From positions 248,001 to 312,000 of the forward strand of contig NZ_CP081295.1 of NCBI RefSeq assembly GCF_019711375.1: 64,000 nucleotides of DNA, written 5' to 3'. A program made the translations under genes and the position numbers. This document shows positions 17,294-26,098 of this stretch, one piece after another (within the stretch, counting starts at the first letter, position 1; every line of letters starts with the position of its first letter). The DNA is from Qipengyuania aurantiaca. Lineage in GTDB: Bacteria; Pseudomonadota; Alphaproteobacteria; Sphingomonadales; Sphingomonadaceae. The notes under the pieces were generated by a model, which made no database searches, had not been told where the DNA came from, and worked only from the letters and a program-made list of their open reading frames with translations.

Positions 17294-17923
17294 TCAGCCC
17301 ACCTGCACTCTCTGCCTGTTGTCCAGATGCGCCTCGATGCGGAGCCGAACGGCTTCGGCTGCATGATGCGCGCCGAGCTTGGTCATCATGTTGGCGCGAT
17401 GGATTTCCACAGTGCGCGGGCTGATATGGAGTTCGCGCGCGATCATCTTGTTGCTGCGCCCTTCGGCGAGCCAGTCCAGCACCTCGCGCTCGCGGGGAGA
17501 GAGGCTGGCGATGCGGTTGCGCGCTTCGACCATCTTGCGCCGCGCCTCGCCATAAGCGCGCGCTTCGATGGCGATCCGTTCGATCGTCTCCTGCACACGC
17601 TCTTCGCGCAAGGGAAGTCGCAGATAATCGAGCGCGCCGGCCTTGATCGCCGTCACCACTTGGCCGGGACGCGGTTCCTGCGAGGTCCCCACGACCGGGA
17701 CCCAGACCCCGGCATCGGAGAGGACGCGCAGAACATCGGAGGCGTTGCCGAACCCTTCGTCATCCCGGGCAAGGACCACCCCGCCATCGGGCGGACAGAG
17801 CATCAGCTCGTCGAGATCCGAATAAATTTCGCAATGATGACCCAATTCGAACCCGAGCCGCGCTTGTTCGGCCCGGGAACGGCAAGACCCATCGACGATG
17901 TGAAGTGTTAGTCGCTGTTCCAT
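17294..17923 (-). CDS. LuxR/FixJ-type regulator with degenerate receiver domain
   Basis: The protein has 209 residues. The ATG at 17923 is preferred to a GTG 18 bases upstream. Residues 1-125 fold as a receiver but lack the usual chemistry: the acidic pair is reduced to VDG, the phospho-acceptor position in GVVLARDDEG is Ala52 in my alignment, and the KP lysine is replaced (LRLPL). The C-terminal LuxR helix-turn-helix is intact: SLSPREREVLDWLAEGRSNK, then IARELHISPRTVEIHR. It is therefore a DNA-binding regulator probably controlled without phosphorylation. No kinase is adjacent. Confidence 0.85.
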   Translation of the reverse strand: MEQRLTLHIVDGSCRSRAEQARLGFELGHHCEIYSDLDELMLCPPDGGVVLARDDEGFGNASDVLRVLSDAGVWVPVVGTSQEPRPGQVVTAIKAGALDYLRLPLREERVQETIERIAIEARAYGEARRKMVEARNRIASLSPREREVLDWLAEGRSNKMIARELHISPRTVEIHRANMMTKLGAHHAAEAVRLRIEAHLDNRQRVQVG

Positions 17924-17961
17924 GGCGACTATTCTTTCCACAATAGGGGGTAGTGCGCATT

Positions 17962-17975
17962 CCGTAACACTACGG
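17962..17975. promoter_or_regulatory. Short palindrome upstream of the LuxR-type gene
   Basis: CCGTA-ACAC-TACGG lies about 40 bases upstream of the start codon at 17923. The size and position suit a regulator-binding site, possibly autoregulatory. Only five-base arms are perfect, so chance is possible. Confidence 0.3.
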
Positions 17976-18082
17976 ATGTGGTTCTAAACGCTCGCGTTCT
18001 TGGGGAACACCCTCAGTATTGTGCGTCACAGCGATAGCTTCAATTTGGATGTATTCTTTTCGCGAGCCCCACAGCTGCCCGG

Positions 18083-18832
18083 TCAATCGTCCGGACGATA
18101 GAAACTGTAGTCCGGCAGCGAGTGGAAGGCGTTCTTCAAAGCATCGCCCCAGCCGTCCGAAATCGCTGCGAAATAGCTGTCGTCATGCCCGATCCGGTGC
18201 TGGTGCCCTGCCTCGTAAGTGTCGCGTTCGATCACCTGCAGGTCGAGCGGGAGGCCCACCGACAGATTGGCCTTCAGGGTGGAATCGAAACTGACCATCA
18301 GCAGCTTGGCCGCATCTTCGAGGCTCATCTGGCGGTCATAGCCGCGAAGGATGATGGGGCGCCCGTATTTGGTCTCGCCGATCTGGAAAAAGGGCGTGTC
18401 GAGGCTGGCCTCGATGAAATTGCCTTCGGGATAGACCATGAACAGGCGCGGTTCCATGCCCTTGATCTGGCCGGCGACGATGATCGAGGCGGTGAACCGC
18501 CCCCTGCCCTTCACGCCGTTGGCGTCCTGCCGTTCGGAAATGATGCCGCGCATCAACCGCCCGATCTCGGTGGCGACCTGGAACATGGTCGGCGATTTCA
18601 GGAGGATGTTGTCGCGTTCGTCCGGCTCCTTGGTGCGTTCTTCGAGCTGGCTGATCACCGCCTGCGTGGTGGCGAGATTGCCCGCCGTCATCAGCGTGAT
18701 GATCCGCTCTCCCGGCACCTGCCAGGTAAACATCTTGCGAAAGACCGAGATGTTGTCGACACCCGAATTCGTCCTCGTGTCGCTCATCAGCACAAGGCCC
18801 TTCTCAAGCACCATTCCCACGCAATATGTCAT
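18083..18832 (-). CDS. Proteasome-type protease Anbu
   Basis: The protein has 249 residues. It begins MTYCVGMVLEKGLVLMSDTR, so removal of Met exposes Thr2 as the N-terminal nucleophile, as in Anbu (ancestral beta-subunit) and other Ntn hydrolases. SDTRTN and a later GRPIIL region fit the proteasome beta fold. It is the last gene of a minus-strand run with transglutaminase, alpha-E and circularly permuted ATP-grasp proteins, which is the known Anbu gene neighbourhood. The biological substrate is not established. The gap to the transglutaminase gene is 13 bases. Confidence 0.93.
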   Translation of the reverse strand: MTYCVGMVLEKGLVLMSDTRTNSGVDNISVFRKMFTWQVPGERIITLMTAGNLATTQAVISQLEERTKEPDERDNILLKSPTMFQVATEIGRLMRGIISERQDANGVKGRGRFTASIIVAGQIKGMEPRLFMVYPEGNFIEASLDTPFFQIGETKYGRPIILRGYDRQMSLEDAAKLLMVSFDSTLKANLSVGLPLDLQVIERDTYEAGHQHRIGHDDSYFAAISDGWGDALKNAFHSLPDYSFYRPDD

Positions 18833-18845
18833 ATGTCTCTTTCGC

Positions 18846-19664
18846 TTACTGCTGCACTTGCTGCTGCTGTTCGACCTCGACGTCGACTTCGGTCACCTGC
18901 GATGTGTTGCCGAAACTTATTCCCGTGACGGGCGAAGCATCGCGATAGTCGCGCCCCGTCGCCACGCGGACATAGCGTTCGTCCGGGCTGATCCCGTTGG
19001 AGATGTCGAAGCCGACCCAGCCCAGCCCCTCGACGAATGCCTCGGCCCAGGCATGCGTGGCCTCCTGTTCGATCCGGTCGTTCATCATGAGGTAGCCCGA
19101 CACATAGCGCGCCGGGACCTCCAGCGCGCGCGCGGCGCCGATGAAGATATGCGCGTGGTCCTGGCACACGCCCGACTGCGCGGCGTAGCTTTCCTCCGCC
19201 GTCGTACCGGTGTTGGTCGTGCCGATCTTGTATTTAACCCGCTCCAGCGTGCGGCGGGAGAGTTCGTGCAGCATGTCTAGCCGTTCGCCGCCAAGGCTGC
19301 GAACTTCCTCGACCAGCCTGGAAATGCCCTTGCCCGGCCGCGTAAGCTTCGTCTGCGCCAGAAAGCTCCAGAGCGGCAGGTGGCCGGCATGGCGGCCGAT
19401 GACACCGGCGTGATCATGCGTGTCGACCTTGCCGCGGCAAGTAATCGTCACCTCCCGCGTGCCAGGCTCCACGCCGACCAGCACGGTGGTGTTGTGATGC
19501 TGGTCTTCATAGACCAGCTCTTCATGCGCGTTATCGTATTCCATCGACCATTCGAGGATTTCCTGCCCCTGCGTTTCCTTGGGCGTCAGTCGCAGGCGCT
19601 GGAGCGCGTGGACAACCGGATTGTCGAAGCGATAGCGGGTGGTGTGGCGGATGGAGAGGCGCAT
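18846..19664 (-). CDS. Transglutaminase-like family protein
   Basis: The protein has 272 residues. An N-terminal bacterial transglutaminase-associated domain (MRLSIRHTTRYRFDNPV) is followed by the transglutaminase core. The Cys-His-Asp triad is visible as C167 (SGVCQDHAH), H204 (ATHAWAEAF) and D220 (GWVGFDISNG). There is no signal peptide, so it acts in the cytoplasm. The stop of the alpha-E gene overlaps its start (TGATG), showing coupling. It probably cooperates with the ATP-grasp and Anbu proteins in peptide modification or turnover (inference). Confidence 0.9.
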   Translation of the reverse strand: MRLSIRHTTRYRFDNPVVHALQRLRLTPKETQGQEILEWSMEYDNAHEELVYEDQHHNTTVLVGVEPGTREVTITCRGKVDTHDHAGVIGRHAGHLPLWSFLAQTKLTRPGKGISRLVEEVRSLGGERLDMLHELSRRTLERVKYKIGTTNTGTTAEESYAAQSGVCQDHAHIFIGAARALEVPARYVSGYLMMNDRIEQEATHAWAEAFVEGLGWVGFDISNGISPDERYVRVATGRDYRDASPVTGISFGNTSQVTEVDVEVEQQQQVQQ

Positions 19665-20608
19665 CAGCTGAGGAACCTGTAATCGGTGGCGATGGCCTCG
19701 GCGATGGAGGCGTTGGTGGCGGTGAAATCGATCAGGAATTCGTGCAGGCCCTGCTCGAAAATCTCGTCGATGCTGAGCTCGCTCAGCCGCGTGTCGGCGT
19801 CGCGCATCAGCGCGTTGCTTTCGCCCTCCGTCCCGTGCAGCCGGGCGAGCGCGGCAAGGTTCTCGCGCAGCTGCGAATGGCAGAAGGCGAGGCTGCGGGG
19901 GAAGCGGTCGTCGAGGATCAGGAATTCGCAGATATTGCGCGCGTCGATATGGCCCGCGTTAAGCCAGCGATAGGCGCGGTCGCCCGAAACGGAGCGCAGG
20001 ACCGTGTCCCACTGTCCCGTATCGAGGCTGGACCCCACATAGGATAGCGAGGGCAGCAGCAGGTAATATTTGATGTCGAGGATGCGGGCGATGGCATCGG
20101 CGCGCTCGATGAACATGCCGGCCAGCGAGAAGTGATAGCCTTCTTCGCGCAGCATCGAACCCTGCAGCGCCCCGCGCGCCATGGTACCTGCGCGGCGGAT
20201 GGTCTTGACCGTGTCCATGACCTTGTTCTCGCCGACGGGCTTGGCGAGTTGCTCGTCGATGATCAGCCAGTTCTCGTTGATCGCCTCCCACAATTCGCCG
20301 CTGATCGCGTTGCGGGCAAGGCGCGCGTTCTGGCGGACGAGCTTGTACATGCACAGGATGCTGGCTGCATTGTCCTTCTCGCGCAGCATGAAATTCCACG
20401 CCTGGTGCCCGGTGTAGCTTGCGTGCCTCATCTCGTAGGCGCTTTGCTGGCCGGCGGTGGAGATGACCGAACGCCATTCCTCTTCGGCTGTGACGAGATC
20501 GCGTGTGAGTGCCATGCGCAGCCCCGCATCGAGCAGGCGTGCGGTGTTTTCCGCCCGCTCGAGATAGCGGAACATCCAGAACAGGCCGTTTGCGGTTCTT
20601 CCCAGCAT
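19664..20608 (-). CDS. Alpha-E domain-containing protein
   Basis: The protein has 314 residues, predicted mostly helical. It begins MLGRTANGLFWMFRYLERAE, the hallmark of the alpha-E family (PF04168 type), and continues with helices rich in Arg/Glu throughout. The biochemical role of the family is unknown; it always travels with a circularly permuted ATP-grasp protein and a transglutaminase. Start and stop both overlap neighbouring genes by one base (TGATG), so the three proteins are made in linked amounts. Confidence 0.9.
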   Translation of the reverse strand: MLGRTANGLFWMFRYLERAENTARLLDAGLRMALTRDLVTAEEEWRSVISTAGQQSAYEMRHASYTGHQAWNFMLREKDNAASILCMYKLVRQNARLARNAISGELWEAINENWLIIDEQLAKPVGENKVMDTVKTIRRAGTMARGALQGSMLREEGYHFSLAGMFIERADAIARILDIKYYLLLPSLSYVGSSLDTGQWDTVLRSVSGDRAYRWLNAGHIDARNICEFLILDDRFPRSLAFCHSQLRENLAALARLHGTEGESNALMRDADTRLSELSIDEIFEQGLHEFLIDFTATNASIAEAIATDYRFLS

Positions 20609-22035
20609 CAGTCTTTGAGCACCCAGGTATCTTTCGTGCCGCCGCCCTGGCTGGAGTTCACCACCAGCGACCCTTCCTTCAGCGCCACGCGGGTCAGGCC
20701 GCCGGGCGTGATGTCGATCTTGTCGGGCGAGACGAGGACGAAGGGGCGCAGGTCCACGTGGCGCGGTGCGAGGCCCTTCTTGGTGAAGATCGGACAGGTC
20801 GACAGCGAAAGTGTCGGCTGCGCGATGTAATTGTCGGGGTTCTCCACGATCTTGTGGCGAAACTCCTCGATCTCTTTCTTGGTCGAGGCCGGGCCGACGA
20901 GCATGCCGTAGCCGCCCGATCCGTGCACTTCCTTGACCACCAGCTCGGCCAAATTGTCGAGCACGTATTTGAGGCTGTCCTCATCCGCGCAGCGCCACGT
21001 TTCCACGTTCGGCAGCAGCGGTTTCTCGCCGGTGTAGAACTCGACGATTTCGGGCATGAAGGAATAGATCGCCTTGTCGTCGCACACGCCCGTGCCCGGA
21101 GCGTTGGCAATGGTGACGCCGCCCGAACGGTAAACGTCCATGATCCCCGGCACGCCCAGCACGCTGTCGGGATTGAAGGTCAGGGGATCGAGAAATTCGT
21201 CGTCCACCCGCCGATAGATCACGTCCACCGCTTTATATCCGCTGGTGGTACGCATCGCGACGCGGCCGTCGACGACGCGCAGGTCGCTGCCCTCGACAAG
21301 CTCCGCGCCCATCTGGTCGGCGAGAAAGGCGTGTTCGAAATAGGCGGAGTTGAAGATGCCCGGCGTCAGCACGGCGACAACGGGGCGATCCCCGGCGCAA
21401 TCGGGCGCGCAGGCGGCGAGGCTCTTGGCGAGGCGGCGCGGATAGTCCGACACCTGTTCCACCGGGCAGCGCAGGAACAGCTCGGGGAACATCTGCATCA
21501 TCGTCTCGCGGTTCTCGAGCATGTAGCTCACGCCGGAGGGCGTGCGCGCGTTGTCCTCGAGCACGAAGAATTCATCCGGCCCCGTGCGCACGAGGTCGAT
21601 GCCGACGATATGCGTGTAGACCCCGCCCGGCGGGGTGAAGCCGACCATGTTCGGCAGCCACGCCTCGTTGTGGCGCAGGAGGCGTTCGGGCAGGCGTCCG
21701 GCGCGCACGATTTCCTGGCGGTGGTAGAGATCGTGCATGAAGGCGTTGAGCGCCGACACACGCTGCTCGATCCCGCGGGTCAGCCGCCGCCACTCGCCCG
21801 CGTCGATGATGCGCGGCACCATGTCGAAGGGGATGAGGCGTTCTTCGGCTTCGTCCTCGCCATAGACATTGAAGGTGATGCCGGTCTTGCGGAAGTTGGT
21901 CTCGGCCTCGCCGTGCTTGCGGCGCAGGAGCTTCTGGTCCTGGTCGTCGAACCATTTGCAATAGTCGGAATAGGCGGGACGCACCGTGCCGTCGGCACCG
22001 CGCATCTCGTTGAAAAACTCGGCGTTGCCGCTCAT
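20608..22035 (-). CDS. Circularly permuted ATP-grasp protein
   Basis: The protein has 475 residues. It matches the circularly permuted type-2 ATP-grasp family: an N-terminal EMRGADGTVRPAYSDYCKW, a central VLTPGIFNSAYFEHAFLADQ and the ATP-grasp segment VVKEVHGSGGYGMLVGPAS. It also contains the conserved DLRPFVLVSPDKI. ATP-grasp enzymes form amide bonds through acyl phosphates, so a peptide ligase role is expected, substrate unknown. This is the first gene of the four-gene Anbu operon. Confidence 0.9.
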   Translation of the reverse strand: MSGNAEFFNEMRGADGTVRPAYSDYCKWFDDQDQKLLRRKHGEAETNFRKTGITFNVYGEDEAEERLIPFDMVPRIIDAGEWRRLTRGIEQRVSALNAFMHDLYHRQEIVRAGRLPERLLRHNEAWLPNMVGFTPPGGVYTHIVGIDLVRTGPDEFFVLEDNARTPSGVSYMLENRETMMQMFPELFLRCPVEQVSDYPRRLAKSLAACAPDCAGDRPVVAVLTPGIFNSAYFEHAFLADQMGAELVEGSDLRVVDGRVAMRTTSGYKAVDVIYRRVDDEFLDPLTFNPDSVLGVPGIMDVYRSGGVTIANAPGTGVCDDKAIYSFMPEIVEFYTGEKPLLPNVETWRCADEDSLKYVLDNLAELVVKEVHGSGGYGMLVGPASTKKEIEEFRHKIVENPDNYIAQPTLSLSTCPIFTKKGLAPRHVDLRPFVLVSPDKIDITPGGLTRVALKEGSLVVNSSQGGGTKDTWVLKD

Positions 22036-22096
22036 GGATCCCCTTGAAGTCCGATCCCGCCTGGCAGGACGCCCGCGGTGTTACAGGACTAAAGGT

Positions 22097-22849
22097 TCAG
22101 GCGCGGTCCAGTTCCGAAAGAAGCGCGGCAACGCCCTCATTCGAAAGGACGAAGCCCATGTGGGTGCAGCGCAGGGCCACCGCGCGGTCGCGCTCGCCCG
22201 GCTTGCCGCAGGCGCATTTGGGAGCGACCACGCCATCGCGCGGGCTCCAGAAGGCGACCGTTTCCACGGGGGGCTTCTCCTTCACATCGGTCTCGATTTC
22301 GGGCTCGTCGACGCGGTGACCGGCAATCGCCTGATAGGCGCGCCAGCCGTTGTTCGCCCGCGGGCTGCCCGAGAAAGGCGAGCCCATTGTCACGACCTTG
22401 GCGACCTTGTCCGGATGCTTTTTCGCCAGTTCACGAGCCATCACACCTCCGAGACTCCAGCCGACCAGCACGATCGGCTCGCCCTTGTTTTCGTAAAGAG
22501 CGAGCAGGCGCTTCTCGACCTTGGCAAACCGGTCGGCAGTGGCGCCGAGATTGTAGCCCAGCCCCCACTTCTTCGCCGTGTGCCCCGCCTTTTCCAGCTG
22601 CCGCGCCATCCAGCGCATGCGGATCGGATGCGCGCCGAAACCGGGCAGCAGCATGACATGCTTCGGATGCCGTGCAGGAGAGACCTCCAGCGTAGAGAAC
22701 CGCCGCTTCAGCGGCTCGAACGGCCAGAGGAATTCGCCTGCAAGCAGCAGCGCACGGGGGCCGCGCGCGTCATCCGGGCACGGCTCAGCCGCCAGCGCCA
22801 GCCGGCGGCCCCATTCAGCCCGTGTTTCCTGGAAGGGTAATGTAGCCAT
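22097..22849 (-). CDS. Alpha/beta-hydrolase
   Basis: The protein has 250 residues. The nucleophile elbow GWSLGG (S132), the acid D205 in WSPRDGVV and the H230 of CTHMGF give a complete catalytic triad. HVMLLPGFGAHPIRMRWMA supplies the oxyanion region. The ELAKKHPDKVAKVVTMGSPF stretch resembles lipase/esterase and PGAP1-like hydrolases. There is no signal peptide, so it is a cytoplasmic esterase or thioesterase of unknown substrate. It stands 62 bases downstream of nothing on its own strand and is upstream of the ATP-grasp gene. Confidence 0.82.
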   Translation of the reverse strand: MATLPFQETRAEWGRRLALAAEPCPDDARGPRALLLAGEFLWPFEPLKRRFSTLEVSPARHPKHVMLLPGFGAHPIRMRWMARQLEKAGHTAKKWGLGYNLGATADRFAKVEKRLLALYENKGEPIVLVGWSLGGVMARELAKKHPDKVAKVVTMGSPFSGSPRANNGWRAYQAIAGHRVDEPEIETDVKEKPPVETVAFWSPRDGVVAPKCACGKPGERDRAVALRCTHMGFVLSNEGVAALLSELDRA

Positions 22850-22914
22850 CGTTCGGCAATAATGCGCCGCAACGATGGCCGGTTCCTGAATGCGCCTTCA
22901 GGCGTAGGTGCGAC

Positions 22915-23475
22915 TTACGGCGCCGTCGCGCCCTGCGTGCAGTCGCCCGTGCGGGTCATGCCGACCTTCATCGTCACGGTGCGGTCGCCATCGGCGGTCG
23001 GCTCGACCACGTTCATGGTCATTTCCGATTCCGTGCCGGTCGAAGTGGTCGTCATGTTGACCTTGGCGTCGTTGCCGTTCTCGCCCTTGCAGGTCATCGC
23101 GCCTTCCATGCCGTCCTCGCTCGAGGTCAGGCTGTCGATGGTGCAATCACCGTTCTGGATCGTCTCGGCGACGCCCATCATGCCTTCCTTGGCTTCTTCC
23201 TCGCTAAGGCAGCGCGGCGGGGCCATGCCGCTCATGGCGGAGAAGAACTGCTTGGCCTGCGCCACCTCTTCCTCGCTCATGGTCGGGTCGGTCAGTTCGA
23301 CGATTTCCATGCTCATCGTGTATTCGCCCGGCTCCAGCGGACGGACCTTGGCCATGGCGGCTTCGGCTTCTTCCGCCGAGACCTTGCCATCGCCATCGGC
23401 GTCGACATCTTCGCTGCCCGAGGAGCACGCGGCAAGCGTCAGCGCGGCGCAGGCAGTGGTTACGAAACGAAACAT
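22915..23475 (-). CDS. DUF3617-type lipoprotein with EF-hand-like loop
   Basis: The protein has 186 residues. The signal is ALTLAACSSGSE, a lipobox with Cys17. Directly after it, DVDADGDGKVSAEE has the spacing of an EF-hand calcium loop. The rest resembles DUF3617 proteins: LEPGEYTMSMEIVEL, a paired-Cys region (PRCLSEEEAKE, GDCTID, MTCKGENG, GDCTQG) and a Ser/Thr-rich beta section. It is probably periplasmic, anchored to the inner or outer membrane. Function unknown; calcium binding is inference from the loop. Confidence 0.75.
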   Translation of the reverse strand: MFRFVTTACAALTLAACSSGSEDVDADGDGKVSAEEAEAAMAKVRPLEPGEYTMSMEIVELTDPTMSEEEVAQAKQFFSAMSGMAPPRCLSEEEAKEGMMGVAETIQNGDCTIDSLTSSEDGMEGAMTCKGENGNDAKVNMTTTSTGTESEMTMNVVEPTADGDRTVTMKVGMTRTGDCTQGATAP

Positions 23476-23585
23476 GGAAATCTTCCCCTAAAAGTGCGGC
23501 TTCGACGCTAGCAGTATCGCGCGCCCACGCAACACACGTTGCGCCGATCATCCACGTTCCCCATATGTGCGCGCATGGCAGAACC

Positions 23586-23854
23586 AGACCTTGGCTCATG
23601 GGTTCGGACACCCTCTGACGGAGTCAATTTGGCTTTCTCAATAGGCGCGAGGAAAGAGCTATGGAGACCCATCGTGATTGACGAGCAACGAAGTGAGGAA
23701 GCCAAATTGACCCGCCGCTTCGCGGTCGCGGTATGGGAGCCCTCGAACAGCGTCACTTCGCTTGTTCGGGCAACCAGCCCGACCGGCGCGGCGTTCCTTG
23801 TCGAGAACTCCCATACCGCGATCAGAGGATGCCCGAACCCATGAGCCAAGGTCT
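23586..23854. repeat. Structured inverted-repeat element spanning the uvrB start
   Basis: Terminal arms of 33 bases (23586-23618 and 23822-23854) are reverse complements with two mismatches; their outer 22 bases are perfect. Two long hairpins are nested inside. The first pairs 23623-23640 with 23694-23711 (18 bp, one G-U type mismatch). The second pairs 23727-23739 with 23808-23820 (13 bp, perfect), extended inward by CTCGA/TCGAG across a 2x2 internal loop. The whole folds as a three-way junction. Short open frames cross it on both strands but look incidental. The right arm contains the uvrB ribosome site and start codon. It could be a MITE-like or genus-specific repeat, or a cis-regulatory RNA. 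The bases from 23476 to 23585 hold nothing I recognise. Confidence 0.7.
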
Positions 23855-26039
23855 AGTAATCCGTCGCGGCCTCGAAGAACCCGACACAACCGGCGAATTC
23901 GTCCCGCACAAGCCGGCGCGACCCGAGAAGTCGATGCCGGGCAAGAAGTTCAAGCTCGTCAGCGATTATACGCCGAGCGGCGACCAGCCGACCGCGATTG
24001 CCGAACTGGTCGGCTCCGCGCGCGAGGACGAACAGACTCAAGTGCTGCTCGGCGTGACCGGTTCGGGCAAGACCTTCACCATGGCCAAGGTGATCGAGGA
24101 ACTGCAGCGCCCCGCCCTGATCCTCGCCCCTAACAAGATCCTCGCCGCGCAGCTCTATGGCGAATTCAAGAGCTTCTTCCCGGAAAACGCGGTCGAGTAT
24201 TTCGTCAGCTATTACGACTACTACCAGCCCGAAGCCTATGTGCCGCGGTCGGACACCTACATCGAGAAGGAAAGCTCGGTGAATGAGGCGATCGACCGGA
24301 TGCGCCACTCGGCCACGCGCGCGCTGCTGGAACGGGACGATGTCATCATCGTCGCCTCGGTGTCCTGCCTCTACGGTATCGGGTCGGTCGAGACGTACTC
24401 CGCGATGATCTTCGACATCGTGAAGGACAGCACGGTCGACCAGCGCGAGTTGATCCGCAAGCTGGTTGCCCTCCAGTACAAGCGCAACGATGCCGGTTTC
24501 GCGCGCGGCAATTTCCGCGTGCGCGGCGACAGCCTCGAAATCTTCCCCTCGCATTACGAGGACATGGCCTGGCGGATCAGCTTCTTCGGCGACGAGATCG
24601 AGGAAATCAGCGAGTTCGACCCGCTCACAGGCAAGAAAGGCGCGAGCCTCGACAAGGTGCGCGTCTACGCCAATTCGCACTACGTCACGCCCGGCCCGAC
24701 GATGAAACAGGCGTCCGAGGCCATCAAGTTCGAGCTGACCGAACGGCTCAAGGAACTGCACGAGGATGGCCGCCTGCTCGAAGCCCAACGCCTCGAACAG
24801 CGCACCAATTTCGATCTCGAGATGATTGCCGCTACCGGCTCCTGCGCGGGGATCGAGAACTACAGCCGCTTCCTTACCGGGCGGCTCCCCGGCGAACCGC
24901 CGCCGACGCTGTTCGAATACCTGCCCGAAAACGCGCTGCTTTTCGTCGATGAAAGCCACCAGACCGTGCCGCAGATCGGCGCGATGGCCAAGGGCGACCA
25001 CCGGCGCAAGATCACGCTGGCCGAATACGGCTTCCGCCTGCCCAGCTGCATCGACAACCGCCCGCTTCGCTTCAATGAATGGGACGCGATGCGCCCGCAG
25101 ACCTTCTGTGTCTCGGCAACGCCCGGCACGTGGGAGATGGAGCAGACCGGCGGGGTCTTTGCCGAACAGGTTATCCGCCCCACCGGCCTCATCGACCCGC
25201 CGGTCGAGATCAAGCCGGTCGAGGACCAGGTCCAGGACTGTATCGAGGAATGCAAGAAGACCGCGAAACTGGGCTATCGCACGCTCGTCACCACGCTGAC
25301 CAAGCGCATGGCGGAGGACCTTACCGAATTCATGCACGAGGCGGGCGTGAAGGTCCGCTACATGCACTCCGACGTGGAGACGCTGGAGCGTATCGAGCTC
25401 ATCCGCGACCTGCGTCTTGGAGTCTATGACGTGCTGGTGGGCATCAACCTGCTGCGCGAAGGTCTCGACATTCCCGAATGCGGGCTCGTCTGCATTCTCG
25501 ATGCCGACAAGGAGGGCTTCCTGCGCAGCGAAACCAGCCTCGTCCAGACCATCGGCCGCGCGGCGCGCAATGTGGAAGGCCGCGTCATCCTCTACGCCGA
25601 CCGCATCACCGGCAGCATGGAACGCGCTATGGCGGAAACCGACCGCCGCCGCGAAAAGCAAAAGGCCTATAACGAAGAACACGGCATCACGCCCAAGACG
25701 ATCAAGCGCAATATCGCCGACATCGTCGCGCATACGGCCGCGCAGGACGGGGTTACGGTCGAAACCGGCGACGACGAGCGCAACAATCTCGTCGGCCACA
25801 ACCTTCGCGCCTATATCGAAGACCTCGAAAAGCGCATGCGCAAGGCCGCCGCCGATCTGGAGTTCGAGGAAGCCGGGCGCTTGCGCGACGAGATCCGCCG
25901 TCTCGAGAACGACGAACTCGGCCTTGGCGACGAGGAGAAGAAGGCCCCGCGCGTCGGCCGCAGCGATGCCGGACGGCCCGGCACACGCAAGACACGTTAC
26001 GGCAAGACGCGGTACAAGCGGATGGGCGGAAAGCCCTGA
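23841..26039 (+). CDS. uvrB: Excinuclease ABC subunit B
   Basis: The protein has 732 residues. The ATG at 23841 is chosen because AGAGGA lies about 10 bases upstream; ATG at 23829 and 23934 are alternatives. Walker A is GVTGSGKT (about 71-78), followed by the damage-probing beta-hairpin region [16 protein letters not shown]. Helicase motifs include DESH ([11 protein letters not shown]) and TIGRAARN. The C-terminal UVR motif that contacts UvrC is at [20 protein letters not shown]. UvrB loads at DNA damage with UvrA and recruits UvrC for nucleotide excision repair. The first four codons come from the right arm of the inverted-repeat element; the conserved protein starts at [11 protein letters not shown]. 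No clear LexA box is seen. Confidence 0.95.
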   Translation: MSQGLVIRRGLEEPDTTGEFVPHKPARPEKSMPGKKFKLVSDYTPSGDQPTAIAELVGSAREDEQTQVLLGVTGSGKTFTMAKVIEELQRPALILAPNKILAAQLYGEFKSFFPENAVEYFVSYYDYYQPEAYVPRSDTYIEKESSVNEAIDRMRHSATRALLERDDVIIVASVSCLYGIGSVETYSAMIFDIVKDSTVDQRELIRKLVALQYKRNDAGFARGNFRVRGDSLEIFPSHYEDMAWRISFFGDEIEEISEFDPLTGKKGASLDKVRVYANSHYVTPGPTMKQASEAIKFELTERLKELHEDGRLLEAQRLEQRTNFDLEMIAATGSCAGIENYSRFLTGRLPGEPPPTLFEYLPENALLFVDESHQTVPQIGAMAKGDHRRKITLAEYGFRLPSCIDNRPLRFNEWDAMRPQTFCVSATPGTWEMEQTGGVFAEQVIRPTGLIDPPVEIKPVEDQVQDCIEECKKTAKLGYRTLVTTLTKRMAEDLTEFMHEAGVKVRYMHSDVETLERIELIRDLRLGVYDVLVGINLLREGLDIPECGLVCILDADKEGFLRSETSLVQTIGRAARNVEGRVILYADRITGSMERAMAETDRRREKQKAYNEEHGITPKTIKRNIADIVAHTAAQDGVTVETGDDERNNLVGHNLRAYIEDLEKRMRKAAADLEFEEAGRLRDEIRRLENDELGLGDEEKKAPRVGRSDAGRPGTRKTRYGKTRYKRMGGKP

Positions 26040-26098
26040 CCGGTGAAACGCGCGGTCGCCCTCTTGCGGTGGCCGTGCCGCGTGGCATAGCTGCGCGC

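Noticed and set aside
23744..23768. CGAACA...TGTTCG as a LexA box for uvrB
   Set aside because: The spacing (13 bases, inverted) does not match the alphaproteobacterial GAAC-N7-GAAC or GTTC-N7-GTTC site, and it forms the tip of the second internal hairpin.
23508..23849. Short open frames of about 100 codons on both strands between the lipoprotein gene and uvrB
   Set aside because: They lie wholly in the inverted-repeat element, mirror each other and show no ribosome site or domain; better explained by the palindromic DNA.
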